DNA of 64,000 nucleotides from Pseudomonas oryzicola (GCF_014269185.2 NZ_JABWRZ020000001.1:1079001-1143000); one strand, 5' to 3'; numbered from the stretch's first letter, positions 47,268 to 57,331 are shown. Program-made: numbers and translations. Notes: generated by a model from the letters alone, not told the origin.

Positions 47268-48296
47268 ATGAAGATGTTGAAAACCACCCTGGCAGTCCTG
47301 ACCGCTGCCGCTGCGCTGGGCGCCGTGAGCAACGCCCAGGCCGGCGCCACCCTCGATGCGGTAAAGAAGAAGGGCTTCGTCCAGTGTGGCGTGAGCGACG
47401 GTCTTCCAGGCTTCTCGGTACCTGATGCGCAGGGCAAGATCGTCGGTATCGACGCCGACGTTTGTCGTGCCGTGGCCGCCGCCGTGTTCGGCGATGCCAC
47501 CAAGGTCAAGTTCAGCCAGCTCAACGCCAAGGAACGCTTCACCGCGCTGCAGTCGGGCGAAGTCGACGTGCTGTCGCGCAACACCACCTGGACCAGCTCG
47601 CGCGATGCCGGCATGGGCCTGGTATTCGCCGGCGTTACCTACTACGACGGCGTTGGCTTCCTGGCCAACAAAAAGCTGGGTGTATCCAGCGCCAAGGAAC
47701 TCGATGGCGCGACCATCTGCATCCAGGCCGGTACCACCACCGAGCTGAACGTGTCGGACTACTTCCGCGCCAATGGCCTGAAGTACACCCCGATCACCTT
47801 CGACACCTCGGACGAAAGTGCCAAGTCGCTGGAGTCGGGCCGTTGCGACGTGCTGACCTCGGACAAGTCGCAGTTGTTCGCCCAGCGCTCCAAGCTGGCC
47901 GCGCCGACCGAGTACGTGGTACTGCCGGAAACCATCTCCAAGGAACCGCTGGGCCCGGTGGTGCGTAAAGGCGACGAAGAATGGTTCAGCATCGTCAAGT
48001 GGACCCTGTTCGCCATGCTCAACGCCGAAGAGGCTGGCATCACCTCGAAGAACGTCGAGGCCGAGGCCAAGGCTACCAAGAACCCGGACGTCGCCCGCCT
48101 GCTGGGTGCGGACGGCGAGTACGGCAAGGACCTCAAGCTGCCCAAGGACTGGGTAGTGCAGATCGTCAAGCAAGTCGGCAACTATGGCGAAGTGTTCGAG
48201 AAGAACCTGGGCCAGGGTACCGACCTGAAGATCGACCGTGGCATGAACGCCCTGTGGAACAACGGCGGCATCCAGTACGCGCCACCTGTGCGCTGA
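47268..48296 (+). CDS. aapJ: General L-amino acid ABC transporter, periplasmic binding protein
   Basis: The 342-residue protein has a signal peptide (MKMLKTTLAVLTAAAALGAVSNAQA) and the family 3 solute-binding fold: GATLDAVKKKGFVQCGVSDG, GIDADVCRAVAAAVFGD, then the domain-linker region and SDESAKSLESGRCDVLTSDKSQ. It feeds amino acids to AapQ/AapM. The gene is led by a sigma-54 promoter, so expression should depend on nitrogen or an activator of the NtrC class. A hairpin after its stop may protect its mRNA. Confidence 0.94.
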   Translation: MKMLKTTLAVLTAAAALGAVSNAQAGATLDAVKKKGFVQCGVSDGLPGFSVPDAQGKIVGIDADVCRAVAAAVFGDATKVKFSQLNAKERFTALQSGEVDVLSRNTTWTSSRDAGMGLVFAGVTYYDGVGFLANKKLGVSSAKELDGATICIQAGTTTELNVSDYFRANGLKYTPITFDTSDESAKSLESGRCDVLTSDKSQLFAQRSKLAAPTEYVVLPETISKEPLGPVVRKGDEEWFSIVKWTLFAMLNAEEAGITSKNVEAEAKATKNPDVARLLGADGEYGKDLKLPKDWVVQIVKQVGNYGEVFEKNLGQGTDLKIDRGMNALWNNGGIQYAPPVR

Positions 48297-48305
48297 TGGC
48301 TGCAC

Positions 48306-48332
48306 CCTGCGGCGGCATCCCGCCGTCGCAGG
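48306..48332 (+). other. Hairpin between aapJ and aapQ
   Basis: CCTGCGGCGG pairs with CCGCCG-T-CGCAGG (one-base bulge). Such hairpins between binding-protein and permease genes often raise the level of the first mRNA segment; that role is inferred. Confidence 0.5.
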
Positions 48333-48363
48333 TTGTTCGGAACCCTACTTTCCGGGGCACTTC

Positions 48364-49542
48364 ATGCAAAATCGAATTGGCGCACAAAAGGGGTTATCCC
48401 TGAGCGATCCACGTGTGCGTGCGTGGCTGTTCCAGATCCTCACGATAGCCTTCGTGGTCGGTCTGGGCTGGTATCTGTTCCACAATACCCAGACCAACCT
48501 GCAACACCGAGGTATCACCTCGGGCTTCGACTTCCTCGACCGCAGTGCCGGCTTCGGCATCGCCCAGCACCTGATTCCCTACGTGGAATCCGACAGCTAT
48601 GCGCGGGTGTTCGTCATCGGCCTGCTCAACACCCTGTTGGTGACCTTCATCGGCGTGGTACTGGCGACCATTCTCGGCTTCATTATCGGTGTGGCACGGC
48701 TGTCGCCGAACTGGATGATCAACAAGCTGGCGACGGTGTACGTGGAAACCTTCCGCAACATCCCGCCGTTGCTGCAGATCCTGTTCTGGTACTTCGCCGT
48801 GTTTCTGACCCTGCCGGGGCCGCGCGGCAGCATCAACCTCCAGGACACCTTCTTCATCAGCAACCGTGGCCTGAACATGCCCGGTGCGACCATGGCCGAC
48901 GGCTTCTGGCCGTTCGTCATTGCCCTGGGCCTGAGCGTGCTGGCCATCGTCGCGATGGTGCGCTACGCCAACAAACGCTTCGACGAAACCGGCGAGCCAT
49001 TCCACAAGTTCTGGGTGGGCCTGGCGCTGTTCATCGCCATCCCGGGGGCCTGTGTATCGCTGTTTGGCAGCCCGGTGCACTGGGAAGTGCCGCAATTGAA
49101 AGGATTCAACTTCGTCGGTGGCTGGGTGCTGATCCCCGAGCTGCTGGCGCTGACCCTGGCGTTGACCATCTATACCGCCGCGTTCATCGCCGAGATCGTG
49201 CGTTCCGGTATCCGCTCGGTCAGCCATGGCCAGACCGAGGCCGCGCGCTCGCTGGGCCTGCGCGAGGGCCCGACCCTGCGCAAGGTGATCATCCCCCAGG
49301 CACTGCGGGTGATCATTCCGCCGCTGACCAGCCAGTACCTGAACCTGGCGAAGAACTCGTCGCTGGCGGCCGGTATCGGCTACCCGGAGATGGTCTCGCT
49401 GTTCGCCGGTACCGTGCTCAACCAGACCGGCCAGGCCATCGAGGTGATAGCCATCACCATGAGTGTCTATCTCGCCATCAGCATCAGCATTTCGCTGCTG
49501 ATGAACTGGTACAACAAGCGCATTGCGTTGATCGAGCGGTGA
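48364..49542 (+). CDS. aapQ: General L-amino acid ABC transporter permease AapQ
   Basis: The 392-residue inner-membrane permease has the long N-terminus and extra loop typical of AapQ/BztB, compared with about 220 residues for simple His/Glu permeases. The polar amino-acid permease signature is the EAA loop EAARSLGLREGPTLRKVIIPQALRVIIPPLT (about 298-328; only key region cited). Forms a heterodimer with AapM and lies 67 bases after aapJ. Confidence 0.93.
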   Translation: MQNRIGAQKGLSLSDPRVRAWLFQILTIAFVVGLGWYLFHNTQTNLQHRGITSGFDFLDRSAGFGIAQHLIPYVESDSYARVFVIGLLNTLLVTFIGVVLATILGFIIGVARLSPNWMINKLATVYVETFRNIPPLLQILFWYFAVFLTLPGPRGSINLQDTFFISNRGLNMPGATMADGFWPFVIALGLSVLAIVAMVRYANKRFDETGEPFHKFWVGLALFIAIPGACVSLFGSPVHWEVPQLKGFNFVGGWVLIPELLALTLALTIYTAAFIAEIVRSGIRSVSHGQTEAARSLGLREGPTLRKVIIPQALRVIIPPLTSQYLNLAKNSSLAAGIGYPEMVSLFAGTVLNQTGQAIEVIAITMSVYLAISISISLLMNWYNKRIALIER

Positions 49543-49552
49543 GGATACGCCA

Positions 49553-50650
49553 GTGAATGCCCATGTTTTCAAACCCGACATGCCGCCACCGGTGAAAACC
49601 GTCGGCGTGCTCGCATGGATGCGTGCCAATCTGTTCTCCAGCTGGCTTAACACGCTGCTGACCCTGTTCGCCATCTACCTGGTGTGGCTGATCGTGCCGC
49701 CGTTGCTGCAGTGGGCGTTCATCGACGCCAACTGGGTCGGCACCACCCGCGCCGACTGCACCAAGGAGGGCGCCTGCTGGGTGTTCGTGCAGCAGCGCTT
49801 CGGCCAGTTCATGTATGGCTACTACCCGACCGAACTGCGCTGGCGCGTGGACCTGACCGTGTGGCTTGCGGTGCTGGGGGCCGCGCCATTGTTCATCAAG
49901 CGTTTCCCGCGCAAGGCTATCTACGGCCTGGGCTTCCTGGTGCTGTACCCGATCCTGGCCTACGCGCTGCTGCATGGCGGCGTGCCGGGCCTGGAGAATG
50001 TGCCGACCAGCCAGTGGGGCGGGCTGATGCTGACCCTGGTGATCGCCACTGTGGGGATCGTCGGTGCCTTGCCGCTGGGCATCCTGCTGGCCCTGGGGCG
50101 GCGCTCGAAGATGCCGGCGGTAAAGGTGGTGTGTGTCACCTTCATCGAGTTCTGGCGCGGCGTGCCGCTGATCACCGTGCTGTTCATGTCATCGGTGATG
50201 CTGCCGTTGTTCCTGCCTGAGGGCATGAGCTTCGACAAGCTGCTGCGGGCGATGATCGGCGTGATCCTGTTCCAGTCGGCGTACATCGCCGAGGTGGTGC
50301 GTGGCGGCCTGCAGGCCATCCCCAAGGGCCAGTACGAAGCGGCCGCAGCGATGGGCCTGGGCTACTGGCGGGCGATGGGCCTGGTGATCCTGCCGCAGGC
50401 GCTCAAGCTGGTGATCCCCGGCATCGTCAACACCTTCATCGCCCTGTTCAAGGACACCAGCCTGGTGATCATCATCGGCCTGTTCGACCTGCTGAACAGC
50501 GTCAAGCAAGCCGCCGCCGACCCGGCCTGGCTGGGTATGGCCACCGAGGGCTACGTGTTCGCTGCCCTGGTGTTCTGGATTTTCTGTTTCGGTATGTCCC
50601 GCTACTCCATGCACCTGGAGCGCAAGCTGGACACTGGCCACAAGCGTTAG
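49553..50650 (+). CDS. aapM: General L-amino acid ABC transporter permease AapM
   Basis: The 365-residue permease partners AapQ. It shows the EAA loop ([18 protein letters not shown] then [11 protein letters not shown], about 260-290) and the first helix [25 protein letters not shown] start with GAGG upstream begins ten bases after aapQ. Its length agrees with AapM/BztC proteins. Confidence 0.93.
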   Translation: MNAHVFKPDMPPPVKTVGVLAWMRANLFSSWLNTLLTLFAIYLVWLIVPPLLQWAFIDANWVGTTRADCTKEGACWVFVQQRFGQFMYGYYPTELRWRVDLTVWLAVLGAAPLFIKRFPRKAIYGLGFLVLYPILAYALLHGGVPGLENVPTSQWGGLMLTLVIATVGIVGALPLGILLALGRRSKMPAVKVVCVTFIEFWRGVPLITVLFMSSVMLPLFLPEGMSFDKLLRAMIGVILFQSAYIAEVVRGGLQAIPKGQYEAAAAMGLGYWRAMGLVILPQALKLVIPGIVNTFIALFKDTSLVIIIGLFDLLNSVKQAAADPAWLGMATEGYVFAALVFWIFCFGMSRYSMHLERKLDTGHKR

Positions 50651-50660
50651 GAGTTTCGAA

Positions 50661-51425
50661 ATGAGTGAAGCGATCAAGCAGCCTGCCGGCCCCGAAGGCA
50701 TCATCCAGATGCAGGGCGTGAACAAGTGGTACGGCCAGTTCCATGTGCTCAAGGACATCAACCTGAACGTGCGTCAGGGCGAGCGTATCGTGCTGTGCGG
50801 GCCGTCCGGCTCGGGCAAGTCCACGACCATCCGTTGCCTCAACCGCCTGGAAGAGCATCAGCAGGGGCGCATCGTGGTCGACGGGGTGGAGCTGACCAAC
50901 GACCTCAAGCAGATCGAGGCCATCCGCCGTGAGGTGGGCATGGTGTTCCAGCACTTCAACCTGTTCCCGCACCTGAGCATCCTGGAAAACTGCACCCTGG
51001 CGCCGATGTGGGTGCGCAAGATGCCGCGGCGCAAGGCTGAGGAAATTGCCATGCACTACCTGGAGCGTGTGCGTATTCCGGAGCAGGCGCACAAGTACCC
51101 GGGGCAGCTGTCCGGCGGCCAGCAGCAGCGTGTGGCGATCGCCCGTGCATTGTGCATGAAGCCGAAGATCATGCTGTTCGACGAACCGACCTCGGCGCTG
51201 GACCCGGAGATGGTCAAGGAAGTGCTCGATACCATGGTGGGCCTGGCCGAGGATGGCATGACCATGCTCTGCGTGACCCACGAGATGGGCTTTGCCCGGA
51301 CCGTGGCGAACCGGGTGATCTTCATGGACAAGGGGGAGATCGTCGAGCAGGCGTCGCCAGATGACTTCTTCGACCGGCCGCGCAGCGACCGGACCAAGTT
51401 GTTCCTGAGCCAGATCCTGCATTGA
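50661..51425 (+). CDS. aapP: General L-amino acid ABC transporter ATPase AapP
   Basis: The 254-residue ATPase shows Walker [10 protein letters not shown] (about 52), the Q-loop [11 protein letters not shown], signature [15 protein letters not shown] (about 150), Walker [16 protein letters not shown] and the H-loop VTHEMGFA. It powers the AapQM permease. It is the last gene of the operon, closed by the hairpin at 51433. Confidence 0.95.
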   Translation: MSEAIKQPAGPEGIIQMQGVNKWYGQFHVLKDINLNVRQGERIVLCGPSGSGKSTTIRCLNRLEEHQQGRIVVDGVELTNDLKQIEAIRREVGMVFQHFNLFPHLSILENCTLAPMWVRKMPRRKAEEIAMHYLERVRIPEQAHKYPGQLSGGQQQRVAIARALCMKPKIMLFDEPTSALDPEMVKEVLDTMVGLAEDGMTMLCVTHEMGFARTVANRVIFMDKGEIVEQASPDDFFDRPRSDRTKLFLSQILH

Positions 51426-51432
51426 TGCAAAA

Positions 51433-51451
51433 GGGGCCGCAAAGCGGCCCC
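51433..51451. terminator. Bidirectional hairpin after aapP and algW
   Basis: GGGGCCGC-AAA-GCGGCCCC forms an 8-bp stem between the convergent genes aapP and algW. The same sequence recurs at 63153-63171. Confidence 0.7.
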
Positions 51452-51455
51452 GTTC

Positions 51456-52616
51456 CTATTTCTCTTCGTTGGCCACCGCCGGCGCTGGCGGCGGCCGCAG
51501 CCCCACCTCGGCAATCAGCTTCAGCTGCTGCCCGTTGCGCATCACTTCGATGGTGATTTTCTCGTTCGGCTTGATCCGCGCCACCTGGTTCATCGACTTG
51601 CGCCCGTCACCGGCCGGCTCGCCGTTGATACTCAGGATCACGTCACCCAGCTGCAGCCCGGCCTTCGCCGCCGGCCCCTCGCGGAAGATACCCGCCACCA
51701 CGATGCCCGGACGGCCTTTCATGCCGAACGATTCGGCCAGCTCCTGGCTCAGCGGCTGCACTTCGATGCCCAGCCAGCCACGGATCACCTGGCCGTGCTC
51801 GACGATCGACTTCATCACCTCCAGCGCCAGTTTCACCGGGATCGCGAAGCCGATGCCCTGCGAACCGCCCGACTTGGAGAAGATTGCCGTGTTGATGCCG
51901 ATCAGGTTGCCGTTGGCATCCACCAGTGCACCGCCGGAGTTGCCCGGGTTGATCGCCGCGTCGGTCTGGATGAAGTCTTCATAGTTGTTCAGCCCCAGCT
52001 GGTTGCGCCCAGTGGCACTGATGATGCCCATGGTCACGGTCTGGCCGACCCCGAACGGGTTGCCGATGGCCAGCGACACGTCACCGATGTGAATGGTGTC
52101 GGAGCGGCCGATGGTGATTGCCGGCAGATTCTTCAGGTCGATCTTCAGTACCGCCAGGTCGGTTTCCGGGTCGCTACCGATGACCCGAGCCAAGGTCTCG
52201 CGGCCATCCTTCAGGGCCACGACGATCTGGTCGGCGCCGCTGGTCACGTGGTTGTTGGTCAGCAGGTAGCCTTCGGGGCTCATGATTACCGCCGAACCCA
52301 GGCTCGACTCCCAACGGCGCTGCTTGGGCAGGTTGTCACCGAAGAAGCGGCGGAACTGCGGGTCTTCGAACAGCGGGTGCGAGCTCTTGTTCACCACTTT
52401 GGTGGTGTACAGGTTGACCACTGCCGGGGCGGCCAGGGTCACGGCATCGGCATAGGACACCGGGCCCTGCACGATCCGCGAAGTTTGCGGCGCTTGCTGC
52501 AGGTTGACGTCCTGGCTGGGCAGGCCGACCCATTGCGGAAAACGCTGGATGATCAGCATGGCGACCAGTACGCCGGTAAGCAGGGGCCAGCCAAAGTAAC
52601 GCAAAGCCTTGAACAT
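51456..52616 (-). CDS. algW: Envelope-stress serine protease AlgW (DegS-like)
   Basis: The 386-residue periplasmic protease is anchored by an N-terminal helix (YFGWPLLTGVLVAMLII) and has one trypsin-like domain and one PDZ domain (about 275-370). The catalytic triad is visible: H in TNNHVTSGAD, D in DPETDLAVLK and S in NPGNSGGALV. In P. aeruginosa AlgW senses misfolded outer-membrane proteins and cuts MucA, freeing AlgU. The start at 52616 (MFKALRYFGWPLL) has AGGA upstream and matches P. aeruginosa AlgW. The single PDZ domain separates it from MucD. Confidence 0.92.
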   Translation of the reverse strand: MFKALRYFGWPLLTGVLVAMLIIQRFPQWVGLPSQDVNLQQAPQTSRIVQGPVSYADAVTLAAPAVVNLYTTKVVNKSSHPLFEDPQFRRFFGDNLPKQRRWESSLGSAVIMSPEGYLLTNNHVTSGADQIVVALKDGRETLARVIGSDPETDLAVLKIDLKNLPAITIGRSDTIHIGDVSLAIGNPFGVGQTVTMGIISATGRNQLGLNNYEDFIQTDAAINPGNSGGALVDANGNLIGINTAIFSKSGGSQGIGFAIPVKLALEVMKSIVEHGQVIRGWLGIEVQPLSQELAESFGMKGRPGIVVAGIFREGPAAKAGLQLGDVILSINGEPAGDGRKSMNQVARIKPNEKITIEVMRNGQQLKLIAEVGLRPPPAPAVANEEK

Positions 52617-52784
52617 GAACGAATCCTGGAAAGAGCGAAGGCCGGTGGGCGCGCAGTGGGGCATGAGCGCGCGCGATCATACACCGGTTCCCCCAGTGCC
52701 GGCGACGGCCCATAATGGCCGGCATTATACGGGCGTTGCATGGGCGTTGTGCCCGATAAAGATGCAGATTTCGAGGAGATTTTC

Positions 52785-53543
52785 ATGGCCGTCGCTCTGA
52801 ACACCCTGGTCGAGGAAACCGAGCGTTACCTGGGCAGCGCGAAGATCCAGGATTACTGCCCCAATGGCCTGCAGGTCGAGGGCCGGCCGCAGGTCAGCCG
52901 TATCGTCAGCGGGGTTACCGCCAGCCAGGCGTTGCTGGATGCGGCGGTCGAGGCCGAGGCCGACCTGGTGCTGGTGCACCATGGATACTTCTGGAAGGGC
53001 GAAAACCCGTGTGTCACCGGCATCCGCCAGCGCCGGCTGAAGACCCTGCTGAACAATGACATCAGCCTGCTGGCGTTCCACCTGCCGCTGGATGTGCACC
53101 CGGACGTGGGCAACAACGTGCAATTGGCGCGGCAGCTGGACATCACCGTCGAAGGGCCGCTGGACCCGGAAAACCCAAGGGTGGTCGGGCTGGTCGGTTC
53201 GCTGGCCGAGCCAATGACTGCGCGCGACTTTGCCCGCCGCGTGCAGGAGGTGCTGGGGCGTGAGCCATTGCTGGTCGAGGGTGAGCAGATGATCCGCCGG
53301 GTCGGCTGGTGCACCGGGGGCGGGCAGGGCTATATCGACACCGCGATTGCCGCCGGGGTCGACCTGTATCTGACCGGGGAAGCCTCCGAGCAGACTTACC
53401 ACAGCGCTCGCGAGAACGGCGTCAGCTTCATTGCTGCCGGGCATCACGCCACCGAACGCTATGGGGTACAGGCGCTGGGCGATTACCTGGCGCGGCGGTT
53501 TGCCGTCGAGCACCTGTTCATCGATTGCCCGAACCCGATCTGA
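52785..53543 (+). CDS. NIF3-family protein (YbgI/DUF34; GTP cyclohydrolase 1 type 2-like)
   Basis: The 252-residue protein has the dinuclear-metal residues of the family: VLVHHGYFWKG (His-His, about 64), LPLDVHPDVGN (Asp/His, about 101) and an H-H near the C-terminus (AAGHHATERYGV, about 220). The function of NIF3 proteins is unsettled. The ATG at 52785 has GAGGAG upstream. It lies next to algW in this order also in P. aeruginosa (from memory). Confidence 0.9.
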   Translation: MAVALNTLVEETERYLGSAKIQDYCPNGLQVEGRPQVSRIVSGVTASQALLDAAVEAEADLVLVHHGYFWKGENPCVTGIRQRRLKTLLNNDISLLAFHLPLDVHPDVGNNVQLARQLDITVEGPLDPENPRVVGLVGSLAEPMTARDFARRVQEVLGREPLLVEGEQMIRRVGWCTGGGQGYIDTAIAAGVDLYLTGEASEQTYHSARENGVSFIAAGHHATERYGVQALGDYLARRFAVEHLFIDCPNPI

Positions 53544-53552
53544 TCGTGGCGT

Positions 53553-53586
53553 CGGCTTCTTCGCGGTCTTGCCCGCGAAGAAGCCG
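53553..53586. terminator. 14-bp hairpin after the NIF3-family gene
   Basis: CGGCTTCTTCGCGG and CCGCGAAGAAGCCG form a perfect 14-bp stem with a 6-base loop ten bases after the stop. The CTTCGCGG core resembles REP units. Confidence 0.6.
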
Positions 53587-53729
53587 AGCCTGGCAGCGCG
53601 AAACTTCAGTCATATCGTTAGATTTTTTCGATCTAGCCGGCCGCCTAAATAGAAGCAGCCGCTGTGATAAAGTGACCCGCTCGAACACGGCCCGCAGGCC
53701 GTCCATAAGATCGTTTTTCGTGAGTAGCC

Positions 53730-54647
53730 ATGGTCGACAAACTGACGCACTTGAAACAGCTGGAGGCGGAGAGCATCCACATCATCCGCGAGGTGGCCGC
53801 CGAGTTCGACAACCCGGTGATGCTGTACTCGATCGGCAAGGATTCCGCCGTGATGCTGCACCTGGCGCGCAAGGCCTTCTTCCCGGGCAAGCTGCCGTTC
53901 CCGGTGATGCACGTCGACACGCAGTGGAAGTTCCAGGAGATGTACCGCTTCCGCGACAAGATGGTCGAGGAAATGGGCCTGGAGCTGATCACCCACGTCA
54001 ACCCCGAGGGTGTGGCGCAGGGTATCAACCCGTTCACCCATGGCAGCTCCAAGCATACCGACATCATGAAGACCCAGGGCCTGAAGCAGGCGCTGGACAA
54101 ATATGGCTTCGATGCCGCCTTCGGTGGCGCACGCCGCGACGAAGAGAAGTCGCGGGCCAAGGAGCGGGTGTACTCGTTCCGTGACAGCAAGCACCGCTGG
54201 GACCCGAAGAACCAGCGCCCCGAGCTGTGGAACGTGTACAACGGCAAGGTCAACAAGGGCGAGTCGATCCGGGTCTTCCCGCTGTCGAACTGGACCGAGC
54301 TGGACATCTGGCAGTACATCTACCTCGAAGGCATCCCGATCGTGCCGCTGTACTTCGCTGCCGAGCGTGAGGTCATCGAGAAGAACGGCACCCTGATCAT
54401 GATCGACGACGAGCGCATCCTCGAACATCTCTCCGATGAAGAGAAAGCCCGCATCGTCAAGAAGAAGGTGCGTTTCCGTACCCTTGGCTGCTACCCGTTG
54501 ACGGGTGCTGTCGAGTCGCAAGCCGAGACCCTGACGGACATCATCCAGGAAATGCTCCTGACCCGTACGTCCGAACGCCAGGGCCGTGTCATCGACCACG
54601 ATGGCGCCGGTTCCATGGAAGACAAGAAACGCCAAGGCTACTTCTAA
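53730..54647 (+). CDS. cysD: Sulfate adenylyltransferase subunit 2
   Basis: The 305-residue subunit makes adenylyl sulfate from ATP and sulfate with CysN. It has the PP-loop motif [11 protein letters not shown] (about 38-48), then [16 protein letters not shown] and [20 protein letters not shown] (about 133-152). It starts 15 bases before cysNC's upstream gap closes, in the same operon. Promoter must lie within 53590-53729, where an imperfect AGAT/ATCT dyad (53620-53634) is seen, its role unknown. Confidence 0.95.
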   Translation: MVDKLTHLKQLEAESIHIIREVAAEFDNPVMLYSIGKDSAVMLHLARKAFFPGKLPFPVMHVDTQWKFQEMYRFRDKMVEEMGLELITHVNPEGVAQGINPFTHGSSKHTDIMKTQGLKQALDKYGFDAAFGGARRDEEKSRAKERVYSFRDSKHRWDPKNQRPELWNVYNGKVNKGESIRVFPLSNWTELDIWQYIYLEGIPIVPLYFAAEREVIEKNGTLIMIDDERILEHLSDEEKARIVKKKVRFRTLGCYPLTGAVESQAETLTDIIQEMLLTRTSERQGRVIDHDGAGSMEDKKRQGYF

Positions 54648-54662
54648 TTTCAGGGTTACTCC

Positions 54663-56564
54663 ATGTCGCACCAATCTGATCTGATCAGCGAGGACATCCT
54701 CGCCTACCTGGCCCAGCACGAGCGCAAGGAACTGCTGCGTTTCCTGACCTGCGGCAACGTCGACGACGGCAAGAGCACCCTGATCGGGCGCCTGCTGCAC
54801 GACTCGAAGATGATCTACGAGGACCACCTCGAGGCCATCACCCGTGATTCGAAGAAAGTCGGCACCACCGGCGAAGAAGTCGACCTGGCGCTGCTGGTCG
54901 ACGGCCTGCAGGCCGAGCGCGAGCAGGGCATCACCATCGATGTTGCCTACCGCTACTTCTCCACCGCCAAGCGCAAGTTCATCATCGCCGACACCCCGGG
55001 CCACGAGCAGTACACCCGCAACATGGCCACCGGCGCGTCCACCTGCGACCTGGCGATCATCCTGGTCGATGCCCGTTACGGCGTGCAGACCCAGACCCGC
55101 CGCCACAGCTACATTGCCTCGCTGCTGGGCATCAAGCACATCGTCGTCGCGGTCAACAAGATGGACCTCAAAGGCTTCGACCAGGGCGTGTTCGAGTCGA
55201 TCAAGGCCGACTACCTGAAGTTTGCCGAAGCCATCAACCTGGTGCCGAGCAGCCTGCACTTCGTGCCGATGTCGGCGCTCAAGGGTGACAACGTGGTCAA
55301 CCACAGCGAGCGTTCGCCGTGGTATGCCGGCCCGACGCTGATGGAAATCCTCGAAACCGTCGAAGTGTCGGCCGACCGCAACTTCACCGACCTGCGCTTC
55401 CCGGTGCAGTACGTCAACCGCCCGAACCTGAACTTCCGCGGTTTCGCCGGCACCATCGCCAGCGGCGTGGTGCACAAGGGCGATGAAATCGTCGTGCTGC
55501 CTTCGGGCAAGAGCAGCCGGGTCAAGTCCATCGTCACCTACGAGGGTGAGCTGGAAAACGCCGGCCCCGGCCAGGCCGTGACCCTGACCATGGAAGACGA
55601 GATCGACATCTCCCGTGGCGACCTGCTGGTGCATGCCGACAACGTCCCGCCGGTCACCGACCAGTTCGATGCGATGCTGGTGTGGATGGCCGAGGAGCCG
55701 ATGCTGCCGGGCAAGAAGTACGACATCAAGCGCGCCACCAGCTACGTGCCGGGCTCGATTGCCAGCATCACCCACAAGGTCGACGTGAACACCCTGGAGC
55801 AGGGCGCTGCCAGTGCGCTGCAACTGAACGAGATCGGCCGGGTCAAGGTATCGCTGGACGCCCCGATCGCCCTGGACGGCTATGACAGCAACCGCACCAC
55901 CGGTGCGTTCATCGTCATCGACCGCCTGACCAACGGCACTGTCGGCGCTGGCATGATCATCGCCCCGCCAGTACTGCCGCACGGCAGCACCGGCCACCAC
56001 GGCAAGCAGGCCCACGTTTCCACCGAAGAACGTGCCCTGCGCTTCGGCCAGCAGCCGGCCACCGTGCTGTTCAGCGGCTTGTCCGGCGCTGGCAAGAGCA
56101 CCCTGGCCTATGCCGTTGAGCGCAAGCTGTTCGACATGGGCCGTGCAGTGTACGTGCTCGACGGCCAGAACCTGCGCCATGACCTGAACAAGGGCCTGCC
56201 GCAGGACCGTGCCGGCCGCACCGAGAACTGGCGCCGCGCGGCCCATGTGGCGCGCCAGTTCAACGAAGCCGGCCTGCTGACCCTGGCTGCGTTCGTGGCC
56301 CCGGATGCCGAAGGCCGTGAACAGGCCAAGGCCCTGATCGGCAAGGAGCGGCTGGTGACCGTTTATGTCCAGGCTTCGCCATTGGCCTGCCGTGAGCGTG
56401 ACCCGCAAGGCCTGTATGCAGCCGCCGGCGACAACATCCCGGGTGAAAGCTTCCCGTACGATGTGCCGCTGGATGCCGACCTGGTGATCGATACCCAGAC
56501 CACCAGCGTGGACGAGGGCGTGAAACAGGTGCTGGACCTGCTGCGTCAGCGTGGTGCGATCTAA
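54663..56564 (+). CDS. cysNC: Sulfate adenylyltransferase large subunit fused to adenylylsulfate kinase
   Basis: The 633-residue fusion contains an N-terminal CysN GTPase (about 20-440) and a C-terminal CysC kinase (about 455-633). CysN shows [30 protein letters not shown] and NKMD. CysC has P-loop [16 protein letters not shown] (about 470) and [13 protein letters not shown]. The cell thus makes PAPS directly. The N-C fusion is known from several bacteria including pseudomonads. A strong terminator follows. Confidence 0.95.
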   Translation: MSHQSDLISEDILAYLAQHERKELLRFLTCGNVDDGKSTLIGRLLHDSKMIYEDHLEAITRDSKKVGTTGEEVDLALLVDGLQAEREQGITIDVAYRYFSTAKRKFIIADTPGHEQYTRNMATGASTCDLAIILVDARYGVQTQTRRHSYIASLLGIKHIVVAVNKMDLKGFDQGVFESIKADYLKFAEAINLVPSSLHFVPMSALKGDNVVNHSERSPWYAGPTLMEILETVEVSADRNFTDLRFPVQYVNRPNLNFRGFAGTIASGVVHKGDEIVVLPSGKSSRVKSIVTYEGELENAGPGQAVTLTMEDEIDISRGDLLVHADNVPPVTDQFDAMLVWMAEEPMLPGKKYDIKRATSYVPGSIASITHKVDVNTLEQGAASALQLNEIGRVKVSLDAPIALDGYDSNRTTGAFIVIDRLTNGTVGAGMIIAPPVLPHGSTGHHGKQAHVSTEERALRFGQQPATVLFSGLSGAGKSTLAYAVERKLFDMGRAVYVLDGQNLRHDLNKGLPQDRAGRTENWRRAAHVARQFNEAGLLTLAAFVAPDAEGREQAKALIGKERLVTVYVQASPLACRERDPQGLYAAAGDNIPGESFPYDVPLDADLVIDTQTTSVDEGVKQVLDLLRQRGAI

Positions 56565-56580
56565 GTACCGTTGCGCAACG

Positions 56581-56606
56581 AAAAACCCCGCCTCGGCGGG
56601 GTTTTT
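56581..56606. terminator. Intrinsic terminator of cysD-cysNC, bidirectional
   Basis: AAAAACCCCGCC-TC-GGCGGGGTTTTT is followed by further T residues, a classic Rho-independent terminator for cysNC. The A-run on the left gives a U-run on the minus strand, so it can also end the immunity transcript. Confidence 0.95.
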
Positions 56607-56743
56607 TTTCAATGCCCAACGGCAATTCATTCATATGTTCTTTGCGATTCCGGAATCATTGGTCGTGCCACATGACGAGGTAGACCATAGCGCTCATGAA
56701 GCCTGAATAGCCTTCGGTGATAGCAGAGCTGTTCGTTTGGCGA

Positions 56744-56995
56744 TTACTCGGCTTTGAAGCCTGGTCTGCCGTTGGCGGCACGCCAGGCTTTGATTTCTGC
56801 AACTACCGCTTCTGGCCCATCCTTTCCTTCCTCCGGATAGTATATGAGATCGGCTTTCCCTGGGTGCTCGGTAAGACGGGCAAATTCCATCACGGCTTTG
56901 ATGTGGTCTTTGTCGGACGGAAAATCTACAGAATAGATTTTTCTTACATAGGCCAGAAATTCAGATTCGGTAAAGTCGCTAATCTGTGCTTTCAC
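56744..56995 (-). CDS. Colicin-E/S-type pyocin nuclease immunity protein
   Basis: The 83-residue acidic protein matches the Im9/pyocin immunity family along its length: ISDFTESEFLAYVRKIY (helix I), then LTEHPGKADLIYYPEEGKDG with the DLIYYP helix III that contacts the DNase, and EIKAWRAANGRPGFK at the end. It should bind and block an HNH DNase bacteriocin. The start is GTG at 56995, overlapping the upstream nuclease stop by four bases (GTGA), with AAGGAG upstream. The cognate toxin is only a fragment, so this is an orphan immunity gene. Confidence 0.9.
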   Translation of the reverse strand: MKAQISDFTESEFLAYVRKIYSVDFPSDKDHIKAVMEFARLTEHPGKADLIYYPEEGKDGPEAVVAEIKAWRAANGRPGFKAE

Positions 56996-57207
56996 TTCAT
57001 GCTCCTTTTGTGGATTTCTACATGGAGGCGAGGTGTAGTAATGCGAATGTTTTCAGCGTTGTATATTTCACCGCCTTTTGAAATAGGGAGGCTGTGGTGA
57101 AGCTCATAAACCCAGCGGGCACCGGCATATTCACTGCTGGGTACATAAGGTGCTAAACCTTTCTTCAGTCGATTAATATTGTCCGGCCGGCGGCCCTGAT
57201 TCCGGGG
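56992..57207 (-). pseudogene. C-terminal stub of an HNH nuclease bacteriocin
   Basis: This frame encodes about 71 residues. The last 60 or so carry the colicin/pyocin HNH ending: GLAPYVPSSEYAGARWVYEL, the His-His of ELHH, a GG turn, then ENIRITTPRLHVEIHK, followed by a TGA stop. Metal and catalytic residues (E-L-H-H, N, H, H) are all present. The frame is closed upstream by TAA at 57208-57210, and no start codon, receptor or translocation domain remains. It is therefore a truncated remnant, although its junction with the immunity gene is perfectly preserved. Confidence 0.82.
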
Positions 57208-57250
57208 TTACAGGGGTGGGAGGAAGTGCTATACCTTGCACGGTTGGCGA

Positions 57251-57296
57251 CTCCATGGTCTATCGAACGACTCGGGTTAGGCCATGGAGGTTTTTT
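57251..57296 (+). terminator. Terminator-like hairpin with U-tract, no known gene upstream
   Basis: CTCCATGG pairs with CCATGGAG across a 23-base loop, followed by G and six T residues on the plus strand. No plus-strand gene ends here. It may close a small RNA or be left from lost DNA. Confidence 0.4.
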
Positions 57297-57331
57297 GCAG
57301 CGTTTTTATTCAAGCGTGAAGGGTTGCCTAG

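Noticed and set aside
53610..56630. 1006-codon minus-strand frame opposite cysD and cysNC.
   Set aside because: It mirrors the third-position bias of two well-supported genes and has a low-complexity product.
56717..57100. 127-codon plus-strand frame across the immunity gene.
   Set aside because: The minus-strand immunity and nuclease sequences explain this DNA with clear family motifs.
57277..57284. GTTAGGC near the orphan hairpin, like half of an integron attC core.
   Set aside because: No matching RYYYAAC partner lies at the right distance, and no integrase or cassette pattern is present.
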